NCBI GenBank assembly: GCA_036006425.1 | Contig: DASYPQ010000003.1 | Span: forward strand, 62,001-126,000 | From: DASYPQ01 sp036006425 | GTDB lineage: Bacteria > Planctomycetota > UBA1135 > GCA-002686595 | Direction: 5' to 3' | Length of the DNA stretch: 64,000 nucleotides | Part shown: positions 24,592 to 32,272 of the stretch, in pieces | Position numbering within the stretch: the stretch's first letter is position 1 | How the letters are laid out: the number at the start of each line of letters is the position of its first letter | Position numbers and translations under genes: made by a program | The notes under the pieces: generated by a model | What the model saw: the letters and a program-made list of their open reading frames with translations, nothing else | The model's database searches: none | What the model was told of the DNA's origin: nothing

Positions 24592-26415
24592 TCAGCTCTG
24601 CGGCTCGGCGGGCGCCGCGGGCTCGGCTTCGGCCGCGGGAGCCTCCGCGCCTTCGGCGCGCGGCTCCTTCTTCTTCTTCTCGCGCGGGGCCGCGGGCGCC
24701 GGCGCCGCCTCGGCCGCGGGCGCGGCTTCGGGAGCGACAGGCGGCGGCAGGTTGTCGTTCTCCTCGAAGTCCGCGTGGACGAACGAGAGCCCGATCTTGC
24801 GCTCTTCCGTGTCGACGCGGATGACGCGCACTTCGACCTTCATGCCCGGCTGCAGGACGTCCTCGACGTTCGTGATCTTGCCGCCGTCGGAGAGCTCGGA
24901 GATGTGCAGGAGGCCTTCGAGGTCCTCCTCGAGCTTCACGAACGCGCCGAAGTTCGTGATCTTCGTCACGTACCCCGAGAGCAGGTCGCCGACGTGGTAG
25001 TTCTGCGGGATCTTCTCGAGCCACGGATCGGCGAGGAGCTGCTTCTTGCCGAGCGCGATGCGCTTCTTCTCCGTGTCGACGGAGAGCACGACGCACTGCA
25101 GGCGATCGCCCTTCTTCACCATCTCGGACGGGTGCGCGATCTTCTTCGTCCAGCTCATGTCGGAGACGTGGAGCAGGCCGTCGATGCCTTCCTCGATCTC
25201 GACGAACGCGCCGTACGAGGTCAGGTTGCGCACGGTGCCTTCGATGACCGTGCCGAGCGGGTAGTGGCCCTCGACGAGGTCCCACGGATTCGTCTCGGCC
25301 TGCTTCATGCCGAGCGAGATCTCCTGCTTCTGGTGGTCGTACTCGAGCACGACGACGTTGACCTTGTCGCCGATCTTGACGAGCTCGCTCGGGTGGTTGA
25401 TGCGCTTCGTCCAGCTCATCTCGGAGATGTGGACGAGGCCTTCGATGCCGTCCTCGAGCTTCACGAACGCGCCGTACGTCATGATGTTGACGACGTCACC
25501 GACGACCTTCGTGCCGACCGGGTAGCGGCTCTCGATGCCTTCCCACGGGCTGGCCGTGCGCTGCTTCAGGCCGAGAGCGATGCGCTCGCGATCCTGGTCG
25601 ACGCGCAGGACGACGACTTCGATCTCCTGCTCGATCTTGACCATCTCGCTCGGGTGGTTGATGCGACCCCACGACATGTCCGTGATGTGGAGCAGGCCGT
25701 CGATGCCGCCGAGGTCGACGAACACGCCGAAGTCGGCGATGTTCTTGACCATGCCCTTGCGGACCTGGCCTTCCTGGATGTCGGAGAGCAGGTGCTCCTT
25801 CTGCTTCTGGCGCTCCTCCTCGAGGAGCTTCCGGCGGCTGACGACGATGTTCATCCGCTCCGGATCGATCTTGATGATCCGCGCGCGGATCGGCTCGTTG
25901 AGGAAATCGGAGATGTCGTGCGTGCGGCGCAGGTTGACCTGGGACGCGGGCAGGAACACGTTGACGCCTTCGACGTCGACGAGGAGTCCGCCCTTGATCT
26001 TGCGCTGGACGATGCCCTGGATCTCGTCGCCTTCCTTGTACTTCGTCGAGACCGTCTCCCACGCGCGCATGCGGTCCGCGCGGCGCTTGGAGATCATCGC
26101 CGTGTCGTTGTCGTCGAGGCCCTCGTAGAAGACCGGGAAGATGTCGCCGGGCGAAGGGAGCTTCTCGCCGAACTCGGCGATCGCGATCTGGCCTTCGGAC
26201 TTCCCGCCGACGTCCATCACGACCATGCCGGTGCGCTCGTCGATCCAGTCGACCTTCGCCTGGACGACGGTGCCGGGCCGCAGATCCTTGACGGATTCGG
26301 TGACGCGGTCGGAGAGCTGGACGTCCGACAGCCCTCCGAGGGCAGCGTGGATCCTTTTCTCGAGCTCCGCGGGGTCCAGTTCGAATTGCCGGATCTTGTT
26401 GCTGGCCAGGGGCAT
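24592..26415 (-). CDS. rpsA: 30S ribosomal protein S1
   Basis: 607 residues with six S1 (OB-fold) RNA-binding repeats. The typical sequence (GTVVQAKVDWIDERTGMVVMDVGGKSEG, then VKNIADFGVFVDLGGIDGLLHITDMSWGRI) recurs about every 85 residues, with the last four most alike. A C-terminal Ala/Pro/Glu-rich tail with KKKK (about 555-607) is probably disordered. S1 brings mRNAs without strong Shine-Dalgarno sites to the ribosome, relevant here because many starts lack one. The ATG at 26415 (MPLASNKIRQF) is preferred to one 63 bases upstream. No Shine-Dalgarno precedes it. cmk-rpsA adjacency is conserved in many bacteria. Confidence 0.93.
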   Translation of the reverse strand: MPLASNKIRQFELDPAELEKRIHAALGGLSDVQLSDRVTESVKDLRPGTVVQAKVDWIDERTGMVVMDVGGKSEGQIAIAEFGEKLPSPGDIFPVFYEGLDDNDTAMISKRRADRMRAWETVSTKYKEGDEIQGIVQRKIKGGLLVDVEGVNVFLPASQVNLRRTHDISDFLNEPIRARIIKIDPERMNIVVSRRKLLEEERQKQKEHLLSDIQEGQVRKGMVKNIADFGVFVDLGGIDGLLHITDMSWGRINHPSEMVKIEQEIEVVVLRVDQDRERIALGLKQRTASPWEGIESRYPVGTKVVGDVVNIMTYGAFVKLEDGIEGLVHISEMSWTKRINHPSELVKIGDKVNVVVLEYDHQKQEISLGMKQAETNPWDLVEGHYPLGTVIEGTVRNLTSYGAFVEIEEGIDGLLHVSDMSWTKKIAHPSEMVKKGDRLQCVVLSVDTEKKRIALGKKQLLADPWLEKIPQNYHVGDLLSGYVTKITNFGAFVKLEEDLEGLLHISELSDGGKITNVEDVLQPGMKVEVRVIRVDTEERKIGLSFVHADFEENDNLPPPVAPEAAPAAEAAPAPAAPREKKKKEPRAEGAEAPAAEAEPAAPAEPQS

Positions 26416-26451
26416 GTGATGGAACGGTGATCTCAAGGGGACGAAGGGAGA

Positions 26452-26476
26452 GCGCGCCCCGACGGAATCGGCGCGC
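26452..26476 (-). promoter_or_regulatory. Leader hairpin of rpsA
   Basis: Arms GCGCGCC and GGCGCGC (7 bp, 11-base loop) lie in the leader 37 bases before the rpsA ATG. A possible -10, TACACT (26538-26543), would give a leader of about 115 bases, long for this window. In E. coli S1 represses its own mRNA through a structured, SD-poor leader; a similar role is inferred. Confidence 0.35.
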
Positions 26477-26563
26477 ACTCGTGAAGGCTCTTCCGGACCC
26501 TCCCTGACTGAGGAACGGCCGGCGGAAAAAGCGCGGCAGTGTAGCGGGTGGGAAACCCGTCGA

Positions 26564-27823
26564 TCAAGGGATCGGCGGCAGGGATCCGTACGACCCGTCG
26601 CCGATCAACGCCTGCACGGCGGCGACGAGCCTCTCCTGCCCGTCCTCGCCCGAGACGTCGATCGGAGGTCCGAAGCGCACGGCGACCTTCCTCGGCGACG
26701 GCAGGAGCTGCCCGCGCGGCCAGGCCCGGTAGGCGCCGCGGAGCCCGATCGGCACGATCGGGACCCCGCCGAGGCGCGCGGCCATCACGGCGCCGCCCTT
26801 GAACGTGCCGAGCTTCCCGTCGCGCGAGCGCGTTCCCTCGGGGTAGATCGCGACGAGATCGCCGCGGCGGAGGCGGTCCGTCATCGCCCGCAGGGCCGCC
26901 CGGTCGCTCGCGCCGCGCTTGATCAGGATCGCGCCGCACCCGCGCATGACGAAGGCAAGGAACCGCGATTCGGCGAGTGTGTCGCGCGCGACGAACGTCA
27001 CGTGCCGCGGCACCGACGCCCCGAGGATCAGGATATCCAGGTAGGACTGGTGGTTCGCCGCGAGGATCGCCCCGTGGTCGCGCGGGATGTTCTCGAGACC
27101 CTCGACGCGGAGTCGGATCCAGAGCCGGCAGAACATGCGGTCGAGGGTCCGGACGACGTGGTAGACCCACGTCGGCTTCGTCCGCGCGCCGCGGACGTGG
27201 CGCAGGATCACGTCCGCCACGCCGTCGGGATCGAGCGCGTCCGTGTCGACCCGGATCGAACCTTCGGCCTCGACGAGCGGCGAGTCCGCGCGCGTCGTGT
27301 CGAGGTGGTCGCGACGGCGGATCTCCTCGAGGATCTCCGCGACGCGCCCGGGCGTGCCGAGCTCCTTCGCGCGCCTCTCGGCGCGCACTTGAGGGCTCGC
27401 GGTCAGGAAGAACTTGAAGTTCGCGTCGGGGAACACGACCGAGCCGATGTCGCGGCCCTCCGCGACGACGCCGCGGCCGACCTTCGCGCGCGCGCGCTGC
27501 AGCGGCACGATCGCGGCGCGGACGCCGGGGTGCGCGGACACGGCCGAGACCGCGGCCGTCACCGCGGCGCTGCGGATCGCGGGTTCGCCCGGCGCGCCGT
27601 CGACGAGGATCCGCCCGTCGGCGTCGAAGTCGATGCGGATCGAGCGGGCGACGCCGGCGCAGCCGTCGGCGTCGGACGGGTCGATCCCGCGCGCGAGCGC
27701 GCGGAGGGCGACGGCGCGGTACATCGCACCCGTGTCGAGGAGGACGAGGCCGAGCTCCGCCGCGACGCGGCGCGCGACCGTGCTCTTGCCCGCGCCCGCG
27801 GGACCGTCGATCGCGATGATCAT
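26564..27823 (-). CDS. Cytidylate kinase fused to 1-acyl-glycerol-3-phosphate acyltransferase
   Basis: 419 residues. Residues 1-225 are a complete CMP kinase: Walker A GPAGAGKST (7-15), DTGAMYRAV, AEGRDIGSVVFPDA and RRRDHLDTTR, phosphorylating CMP/dCMP. Residues about 230-419 are a PlsC-type acyltransferase: NHQSYLD with His258 and Asp263 (HX4D), and YPEGTRSRDGKLGTFKGG for the phosphate-binding motif, which acylates lysophosphatidic acid at the membrane. In several other bacteria cmk and plsC are neighbours ahead of rpsA, so the fusion joins adjacent genes. The ATG overlaps the lpxH stop as ATGA. The frame runs through the junction without a break. Confidence 0.9.
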   Translation of the reverse strand: MIIAIDGPAGAGKSTVARRVAAELGLVLLDTGAMYRAVALRALARGIDPSDADGCAGVARSIRIDFDADGRILVDGAPGEPAIRSAAVTAAVSAVSAHPGVRAAIVPLQRARAKVGRGVVAEGRDIGSVVFPDANFKFFLTASPQVRAERRAKELGTPGRVAEILEEIRRRDHLDTTRADSPLVEAEGSIRVDTDALDPDGVADVILRHVRGARTKPTWVYHVVRTLDRMFCRLWIRLRVEGLENIPRDHGAILAANHQSYLDILILGASVPRHVTFVARDTLAESRFLAFVMRGCGAILIKRGASDRAALRAMTDRLRRGDLVAIYPEGTRSRDGKLGTFKGGAVMAARLGGVPIVPIGLRGAYRAWPRGQLLPSPRKVAVRFGPPIDVSGEDGQERLVAAVQALIGDGSYGSLPPIP

Positions 27824-28593
27824 GCGCTGCGCGAGACCCGGATCTCCCCGTCCGCGCCGAACTCGAGCACGTCGCGGTCGCCGCCGAACGCGTCGAGCAC
27901 GATCCAGCGCGGTCCGGACGAGAGGCGCATGTCGCGGTACCGGTGCGCGTGACCGCACACGACCGTGTCCGCGTGGTACGCGGTCGCGTGCCAGCGGCAC
28001 GCAGCCTCCTGGACGATCTTCGTGTCCGGCGGTTTCCGGTCGACCGCCCGCGCGGACGTGCGCCGCAGGGAGCGCGCGACGAACGTCGCGACCGAGAGCG
28101 GGAGCCGCGGGGCGATCCCACGGACCGGTCCGGAGCGCAGCACCTTCCGAAGCCGGATGTAGGCCTTGTCGCGCGTGCACAGCTCGTCGCCGTGGATGAG
28201 CACGGCGCGACCAACCGGATCCCCCGCCGCGGCGCGGTCGTAGCGACCGACGAAGCCCATCGGATGAACCTTGGCTCCGGTGCGGCGCTCGAACGACGCA
28301 TCGAGGAGGAAGTCGCGATTCCCGTGGACGACGTCGACGCGCGCGCCGCGGGCGACGACCGCGCGCAGGGCGTCGAGCAGCGGCGGCGCGCCGGGCGTCT
28401 CTTCCTGCGCGGGACCGACCCACACGTCGAAGAAGTCGCCGAGGACGACGAGACCGGGCAGGCGCGGATTGCGCGCGAGCCAGTCGAGGAACGGCTTCGC
28501 GCCCTCGGGGTGCCCGAGGTCGAGGTGCAGATCGGCGATCACCTTCGTCCCGGGGACGATGGGGAACTCGGGGAGTCCGTCGACCGGGATCAC
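27820..28593 (-). CDS. lpxH: UDP-2,3-diacylglucosamine diphosphatase-like (LpxH family)
   Basis: 257 residues from a GTG that overlaps the stop of the regulator gene (GTGA). Metallophosphatase motifs are in order: IADLHLD, VLGDFFDVW, VHGNRDFLLD, LIHGDELC and CGHAHRYRD. GDFFD and HGNRDFLLD are the LpxH forms. LpxH removes UMP from UDP-diacylglucosamine in lipid A synthesis at the inner membrane, implying an LPS-type outer membrane. The first motif reads ADLHLD rather than SDLHL. It is coupled downstream to the kinase-acyltransferase fusion, so two membrane-lipid steps share an operon. Confidence 0.85.
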   Translation of the reverse strand: MIPVDGLPEFPIVPGTKVIADLHLDLGHPEGAKPFLDWLARNPRLPGLVVLGDFFDVWVGPAQEETPGAPPLLDALRAVVARGARVDVVHGNRDFLLDASFERRTGAKVHPMGFVGRYDRAAAGDPVGRAVLIHGDELCTRDKAYIRLRKVLRSGPVRGIAPRLPLSVATFVARSLRRTSARAVDRKPPDTKIVQEAACRWHATAYHADTVVCGHAHRYRDMRLSSGPRWIVLDAFGGDRDVLEFGADGEIRVSRSA

Positions 28594-29981
28594 GCGTCGC
28601 CTCCGGAATCGTCGGCGGCGTGGCTCGTCCCGCCCGGGACCTCGATCCCGAAGTCGCGGATCTTCTCCCACAAGACCTTGCGCGAGATGCCGAGCAGCTC
28701 CGCGGTCTGCGAGCGGTGCCCGCCGGTCTGGCGCAGCGCGTGCTCGATGTGCGCGACCTCGTGCTCGCGCAGCACCTCGCGCAGGGGCCGGACCTTCTCC
28801 GGCGGCTCGGCCGCGCCGCGCCAGCGCGCGTCGAGCGGGATCAAGTCCTCCGCGGCGAGCTCGGACCGGTCGCCGGCGAGGGCGATCGCGCGCTGGATCG
28901 CGTTCTCGAGCTCGCGCACGTTGCCCGGCCAAGGGTAGCGCTCGAGGAGTCCGAGGGTCGCCCGCGCGAGCTGGTACTTCCGGCCCCCGCCGTGCCGCTC
29001 GACGAGGTGCGCGACGAGCAGCGGCACGTCGCCCTCGCGCTCGCGCAGCGGCGGCAGCAGGATCGGCACGACGTGGATGCGGTAGAAGAGGTCCTCGCGG
29101 AACTTGCCTTCGCGCACGCGGTCGCGCAGCGAGACTTTCGTCGCCGCGACGACGCGGATGTCGACCCGGCGCGTCGCTTCGCCGCCGACGCGCTCGAACG
29201 TCCGCTCCTGGAGCACGCGCAGGACCTTCACCTGCACGGTCAGCGGCATGTCGTCGATGTCGTCGAGGAACAGCGTCCCTCCGTCGGCGAGCTCGAAGCG
29301 CCCCTTGCGCTCCTTGTGCGCATCCGTGAACGCGCCGCGCTCGTGTCCGAAGAGCTCCGCCTCGAGCAGCGTCTCGGGCAGCGCTCCGCAAGAGATCGCG
29401 ACGAACGGTGCCGCCGCGCGCGGCCCGGCGCGGTGGATCGCGCGCGCGATCCGCTCCTTGCCCGTGCCGCTCTCGCCCTGGATCAGGACCGTCGCATCGC
29501 TCCCCGCCACGGTGCGGACGCGGTCGAACACGGTCCGCATCGCGGGCGAGGCGCCGACGACGCCCTGGAACGCGACGGAAGGCTCGAGCTCGGCGCGCAG
29601 GCGCGCGTTCTCGGCCTCGAGGAAGCGCAGGCGCGCGAATCCGTCGACCATCCGGACGATCGCCTCGTTCCGGAACGGCTTCTGGACGTAGCTCCGCGCG
29701 CCGAGCGCCATCGCCTCGACCGCCTGGTCGACGGTCGCGTAGCCCGTCAGCACGACGACGGCGCGCGAGGGATCGAGCTCGAGCGAGCGCTTGAGCACCG
29801 CCATGCCGCCTTCGCCGGGCATCCGGATGTCGGTGAGCACGGCCTCGGGGGAACCGCTCTCGAGGATCTCGATCGCGGAGGCGGTGTCCGAGGCCGGGAG
29901 CACCGCGTGACCCGCGGCCTCGAGCGCGTCGCGCAGCGTCACGGCGATCGTGATCTCGTCCTCGGCGAGCAGGACCCGCAT
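28590..29981 (-). CDS. Sigma-54-dependent response regulator (NtrC family) with variant AAA+ motifs
   Basis: 463 residues. Receiver domain 1-120 with phospho-acceptor Asp51, Thr79 and Lys101. AAA+ domain about 140-375 with Walker A GESGTGKE (169-176). The sigma-54 contact loop reads GAFTDA (216-221) instead of GAFTGA, and Walker B reads LFLDDID (237-243), so the usual catalytic Glu is Asp. A Fis-type helix-turn-helix is at about 428-450 (RSQTAELLGISRKVLWEKI). It should activate RpoN promoters when phosphorylated, though the altered residues may weaken ATP use or sigma-54 binding. It follows the degenerate GGDEF gene by 14 bases and is coupled to lpxH. No partner kinase is adjacent. Confidence 0.88.
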   Translation of the reverse strand: MRVLLAEDEITIAVTLRDALEAAGHAVLPASDTASAIEILESGSPEAVLTDIRMPGEGGMAVLKRSLELDPSRAVVVLTGYATVDQAVEAMALGARSYVQKPFRNEAIVRMVDGFARLRFLEAENARLRAELEPSVAFQGVVGASPAMRTVFDRVRTVAGSDATVLIQGESGTGKERIARAIHRAGPRAAAPFVAISCGALPETLLEAELFGHERGAFTDAHKERKGRFELADGGTLFLDDIDDMPLTVQVKVLRVLQERTFERVGGEATRRVDIRVVAATKVSLRDRVREGKFREDLFYRIHVVPILLPPLREREGDVPLLVAHLVERHGGGRKYQLARATLGLLERYPWPGNVRELENAIQRAIALAGDRSELAAEDLIPLDARWRGAAEPPEKVRPLREVLREHEVAHIEHALRQTGGHRSQTAELLGISRKVLWEKIRDFGIEVPGGTSHAADDSGGDA

Positions 29982-29995
29982 GGAACGCGTCCGCC

Positions 29996-30544
29996 TCAGC
30001 CCGCGGGCGCGGGCCGGCTCCCCGCGGAAGCGCGGACGCGTTCGGCGAAACGATCGCCGCCGGCGGCGATGGCCTCGCCGAGCGCGACTTCCGCCGCGGC
30101 GAGCAAGGCGTCGTGGAAGGCGTCGGCTTCGCCGTCGGTCGCGGCGAGTCCCATGGAGAGCGTCAGCGGGAACGGCTCCGGAAGCCGCTCGAGCCGCGTC
30201 GCGCGCGCGCCGTCGACGAGACGCCGCGCGAGGATCTTCGCGCCCGCGAGATCGGTGTGCGGGACCACCGCGATCAAGCGGTCGTCGGCGGTGCGTCCGA
30301 CGTAGTCCGACGTGCGCGTGATCTTGTGCAGCAGCGCGACGACGCCGTCGAGGACGCGCTCCTTCGTCTCGTATCCGTGCCGGTCGCGCAGCGCATCGAG
30401 GCGATCGACCGCGAGCGCGAGACACGAGAGCGGGTAGCGGTGGCGCGCCGCGCGGTTGAACTCGACGCGCAGGACGTGGTGGATCTGCGCCACCGAGTAC
30501 AGACTCCGGCGCTCGGGAACGGGTGCGAACGGATCGTCGGTCAT
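29996..30544 (-). CDS. Degenerate GGDEF-domain protein
   Basis: 182 residues covering one GGDEF-like domain: VAQIHHVLRVEFNRAARHRYPLS, then LALAVDRLDAL and the site region YVGRTADDRLIAVVPHT, then LTLSMGLAA. Where active diguanylate cyclases have GGDEF, this protein has ADDRL, and the metal-binding Asp in DRLDAL is retained. It is therefore probably not a cyclase and may bind nucleotide or a protein partner. It is the first gene of the run with the NtrC-type regulator, lpxH and cmk-plsC, divergent from an exported protein. A link to the regulator downstream is inferred only from position. Confidence 0.72.
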   Translation of the reverse strand: MTDDPFAPVPERRSLYSVAQIHHVLRVEFNRAARHRYPLSCLALAVDRLDALRDRHGYETKERVLDGVVALLHKITRTSDYVGRTADDRLIAVVPHTDLAGAKILARRLVDGARATRLERLPEPFPLTLSMGLAATDGEADAFHDALLAAAEVALGEAIAAGGDRFAERVRASAGSRPAPAG

Positions 30545-30633
30545 CGTGCGGCGCGCAGAGGAGTCCCGAGTTGTAGCGGATCCCGGGCGCGAGGTCACGC
30601 GGATCGCGCGTAGCCCCCGCCGCGCGGCTCGAC

Positions 30634-30639
30634 TATGCT
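30634..30639 (+). promoter_or_regulatory. Candidate -10 element TATGCT
   Basis: TATGCT lies 25 bases before the ATG at 30665 in the region between divergent genes. No convincing -35 box is seen. Confidence 0.3.
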
Positions 30640-30664
30640 CTGCCTCGCTCGACCCCTCGAGTTC

Positions 30665-32230
30665 ATGGTCTTCCTTCTCCCACTCGCGCTGCTCCAATCC
30701 TCGCTCGCGCAGGCCCCGACGGCGGGCGGATGGACCGCGCTGCCGACGCCGGTCCTCTGTCAGGCGCGCCTCGTCTCCCCGGTGCCGGCGCCGCTCGCGA
30801 GCGGCAGCCATCTGCTCCAACCGGCCGACGCTTCGAGCGCGCACGGCGCGACGCCGAGCGCGTCGCTCTCGATGGCGACGCTGCAGAAGATCCTCGAGGA
30901 TTCCGGCGCGAACGGGCGCGGCCCGCGCCTCGAGTTCTTCAAGAGCGCGAGCTCGCTGCTCGTCCGCGGCGAGCCGGCCGCTCTCGACGCCGCGCGCGCG
31001 CGGATCCTCGAGCTCGACCGCGCCGCAGAGACGCTCGCGATCGACCTCGACGTCGACCTCGCGGGAACCGCGGGCGGTGCGGGATCGGCGAGCCCCGATC
31101 GTCTCGCCGAGAAGCGTCGCGTCCTCTCCGGCGACGAGGTCTTCTTCGGCGAGCGCCGGACGACCGGGTTCGTCATGGGCTTCAACGTCGAGGTCGCGGC
31201 CGACAGCGGGATCGCGGCGCCCGTCCTCGGGACGGCGACGTACGGCCACAACCTGCACCTGCGCGCGGTGCGCGTCGACGGCGGGCGCCGGATCCAAATC
31301 CAGGGACTGCTCGACCTCTCCGATCTCACGTCGCTCGACCGGTTCGACCCGGAGACGCCGGACCTCGGGATCCTGCAGCAGCCCGCGATCGACTTCGTGC
31401 AGATCGCCTTCGCGGGCGTCGTCGATTCCGGGGGGACGCTCGAGGTGCGCGTCGGCGGAGCGGCGCTCGCGCTCCCGGACTGGAAGCTCAGCGTGAAGGC
31501 CGTCGCGCGCCCGGACGACCCCGCGGCGACCGGAACGCTCGACGTGCTCGATCTCGCCTGCATCGCGAGAGACCCGACGCAGCTCCAGGCCGCCGCGCCC
31601 GGAGCCGAGCTCGATCGCCTGGCCCAGTTCACGGCACCCGCGCGCCCGCCCGTCGCGATCCCGCCCGCGGCGGTCGCCGCGGCACTCGACTCCCGCGCGG
31701 GCGACAGCTCGGGAGCCCACCTCGCCGCGTGGTGGGGTGACGATCTCTTGATCTTGCGCCGGAGCGACGCGCAGGCCCGCGCGGATGCGCGCTCGCTCGT
31801 CGCCGCGGGAGAAGCCTCGCGACTCGCGGCGTGCCGCGTGCAGGTCCAGCAGGGCGGACTCTCCGCGACGTTCCCGGTCTGCGCGGGCACGGCGGCGCGT
31901 CTTCTCGCCGGACGCGAGCGGACGGTGCTCGTCGGATACCGCGTCGAGATCGCGCCGCAGACCTGGATGCCCGCGCCGGACGTGCAGAAGACCTTCGACG
32001 GTCTCGCCCTCGACGCTCAGGTGGTCCAGGGGGCGGTCGAGTGCTCCGCGTGGATCGCGAAGAGCGCGCCGACGACCGTCGTCCCGCGGAAGGACGCGCA
32101 GCTCGGCAAGCTCCAGGTCCTCTCCCGGACCCTGCGAACCCAGCGCGCGCGCGTCTCCGCCGGCGAACCCGAGCGCGCGGATCCAGGCCCCGCTGGCGAC
32201 GTCGTCATCCTTCGCTGCCTCGCGCCGTGA
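30665..32230 (+). CDS. Exported protein with secretin N-domain-like segment
   Basis: 521 residues from the ATG at 30665, which opens a Sec signal (MVFLLPLALLQSSLAQ). Residues about 75-120 (MATLQKILEDSG, then LEFFKSASSLLVRGEPAALDAARARILELD) resemble the small N-domain that repeats in secretins, where a strand reads xLxVRGxPxxLxxAxxxIxxLD. No secretin pore domain follows; the rest is beta-rich and unknown to me. It could be a periplasmic partner of a secretion system or an unrelated use of the fold. It lies 42 bases upstream of rpoN and may be co-transcribed. Confidence 0.6.
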   Translation: MVFLLPLALLQSSLAQAPTAGGWTALPTPVLCQARLVSPVPAPLASGSHLLQPADASSAHGATPSASLSMATLQKILEDSGANGRGPRLEFFKSASSLLVRGEPAALDAARARILELDRAAETLAIDLDVDLAGTAGGAGSASPDRLAEKRRVLSGDEVFFGERRTTGFVMGFNVEVAADSGIAAPVLGTATYGHNLHLRAVRVDGGRRIQIQGLLDLSDLTSLDRFDPETPDLGILQQPAIDFVQIAFAGVVDSGGTLEVRVGGAALALPDWKLSVKAVARPDDPAATGTLDVLDLACIARDPTQLQAAAPGAELDRLAQFTAPARPPVAIPPAAVAAALDSRAGDSSGAHLAAWWGDDLLILRRSDAQARADARSLVAAGEASRLAACRVQVQQGGLSATFPVCAGTAARLLAGRERTVLVGYRVEIAPQTWMPAPDVQKTFDGLALDAQVVQGAVECSAWIAKSAPTTVVPRKDAQLGKLQVLSRTLRTQRARVSAGEPERADPGPAGDVVILRCLAP

Positions 32231-32259
32231 AGGGTCGCCGTCGCGCGACGTCGTGAGAC

Positions 32260-32265
32260 TATACT
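32260..32265 (+). promoter_or_regulatory. Candidate -10 element TATACT of rpoN
   Basis: TATACT (5 of 6 consensus bases) ends 7 bases before the TTG start of rpoN, again predicting little or no leader. Confidence 0.4.
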
Positions 32266-32272
32266 GGTCGCC

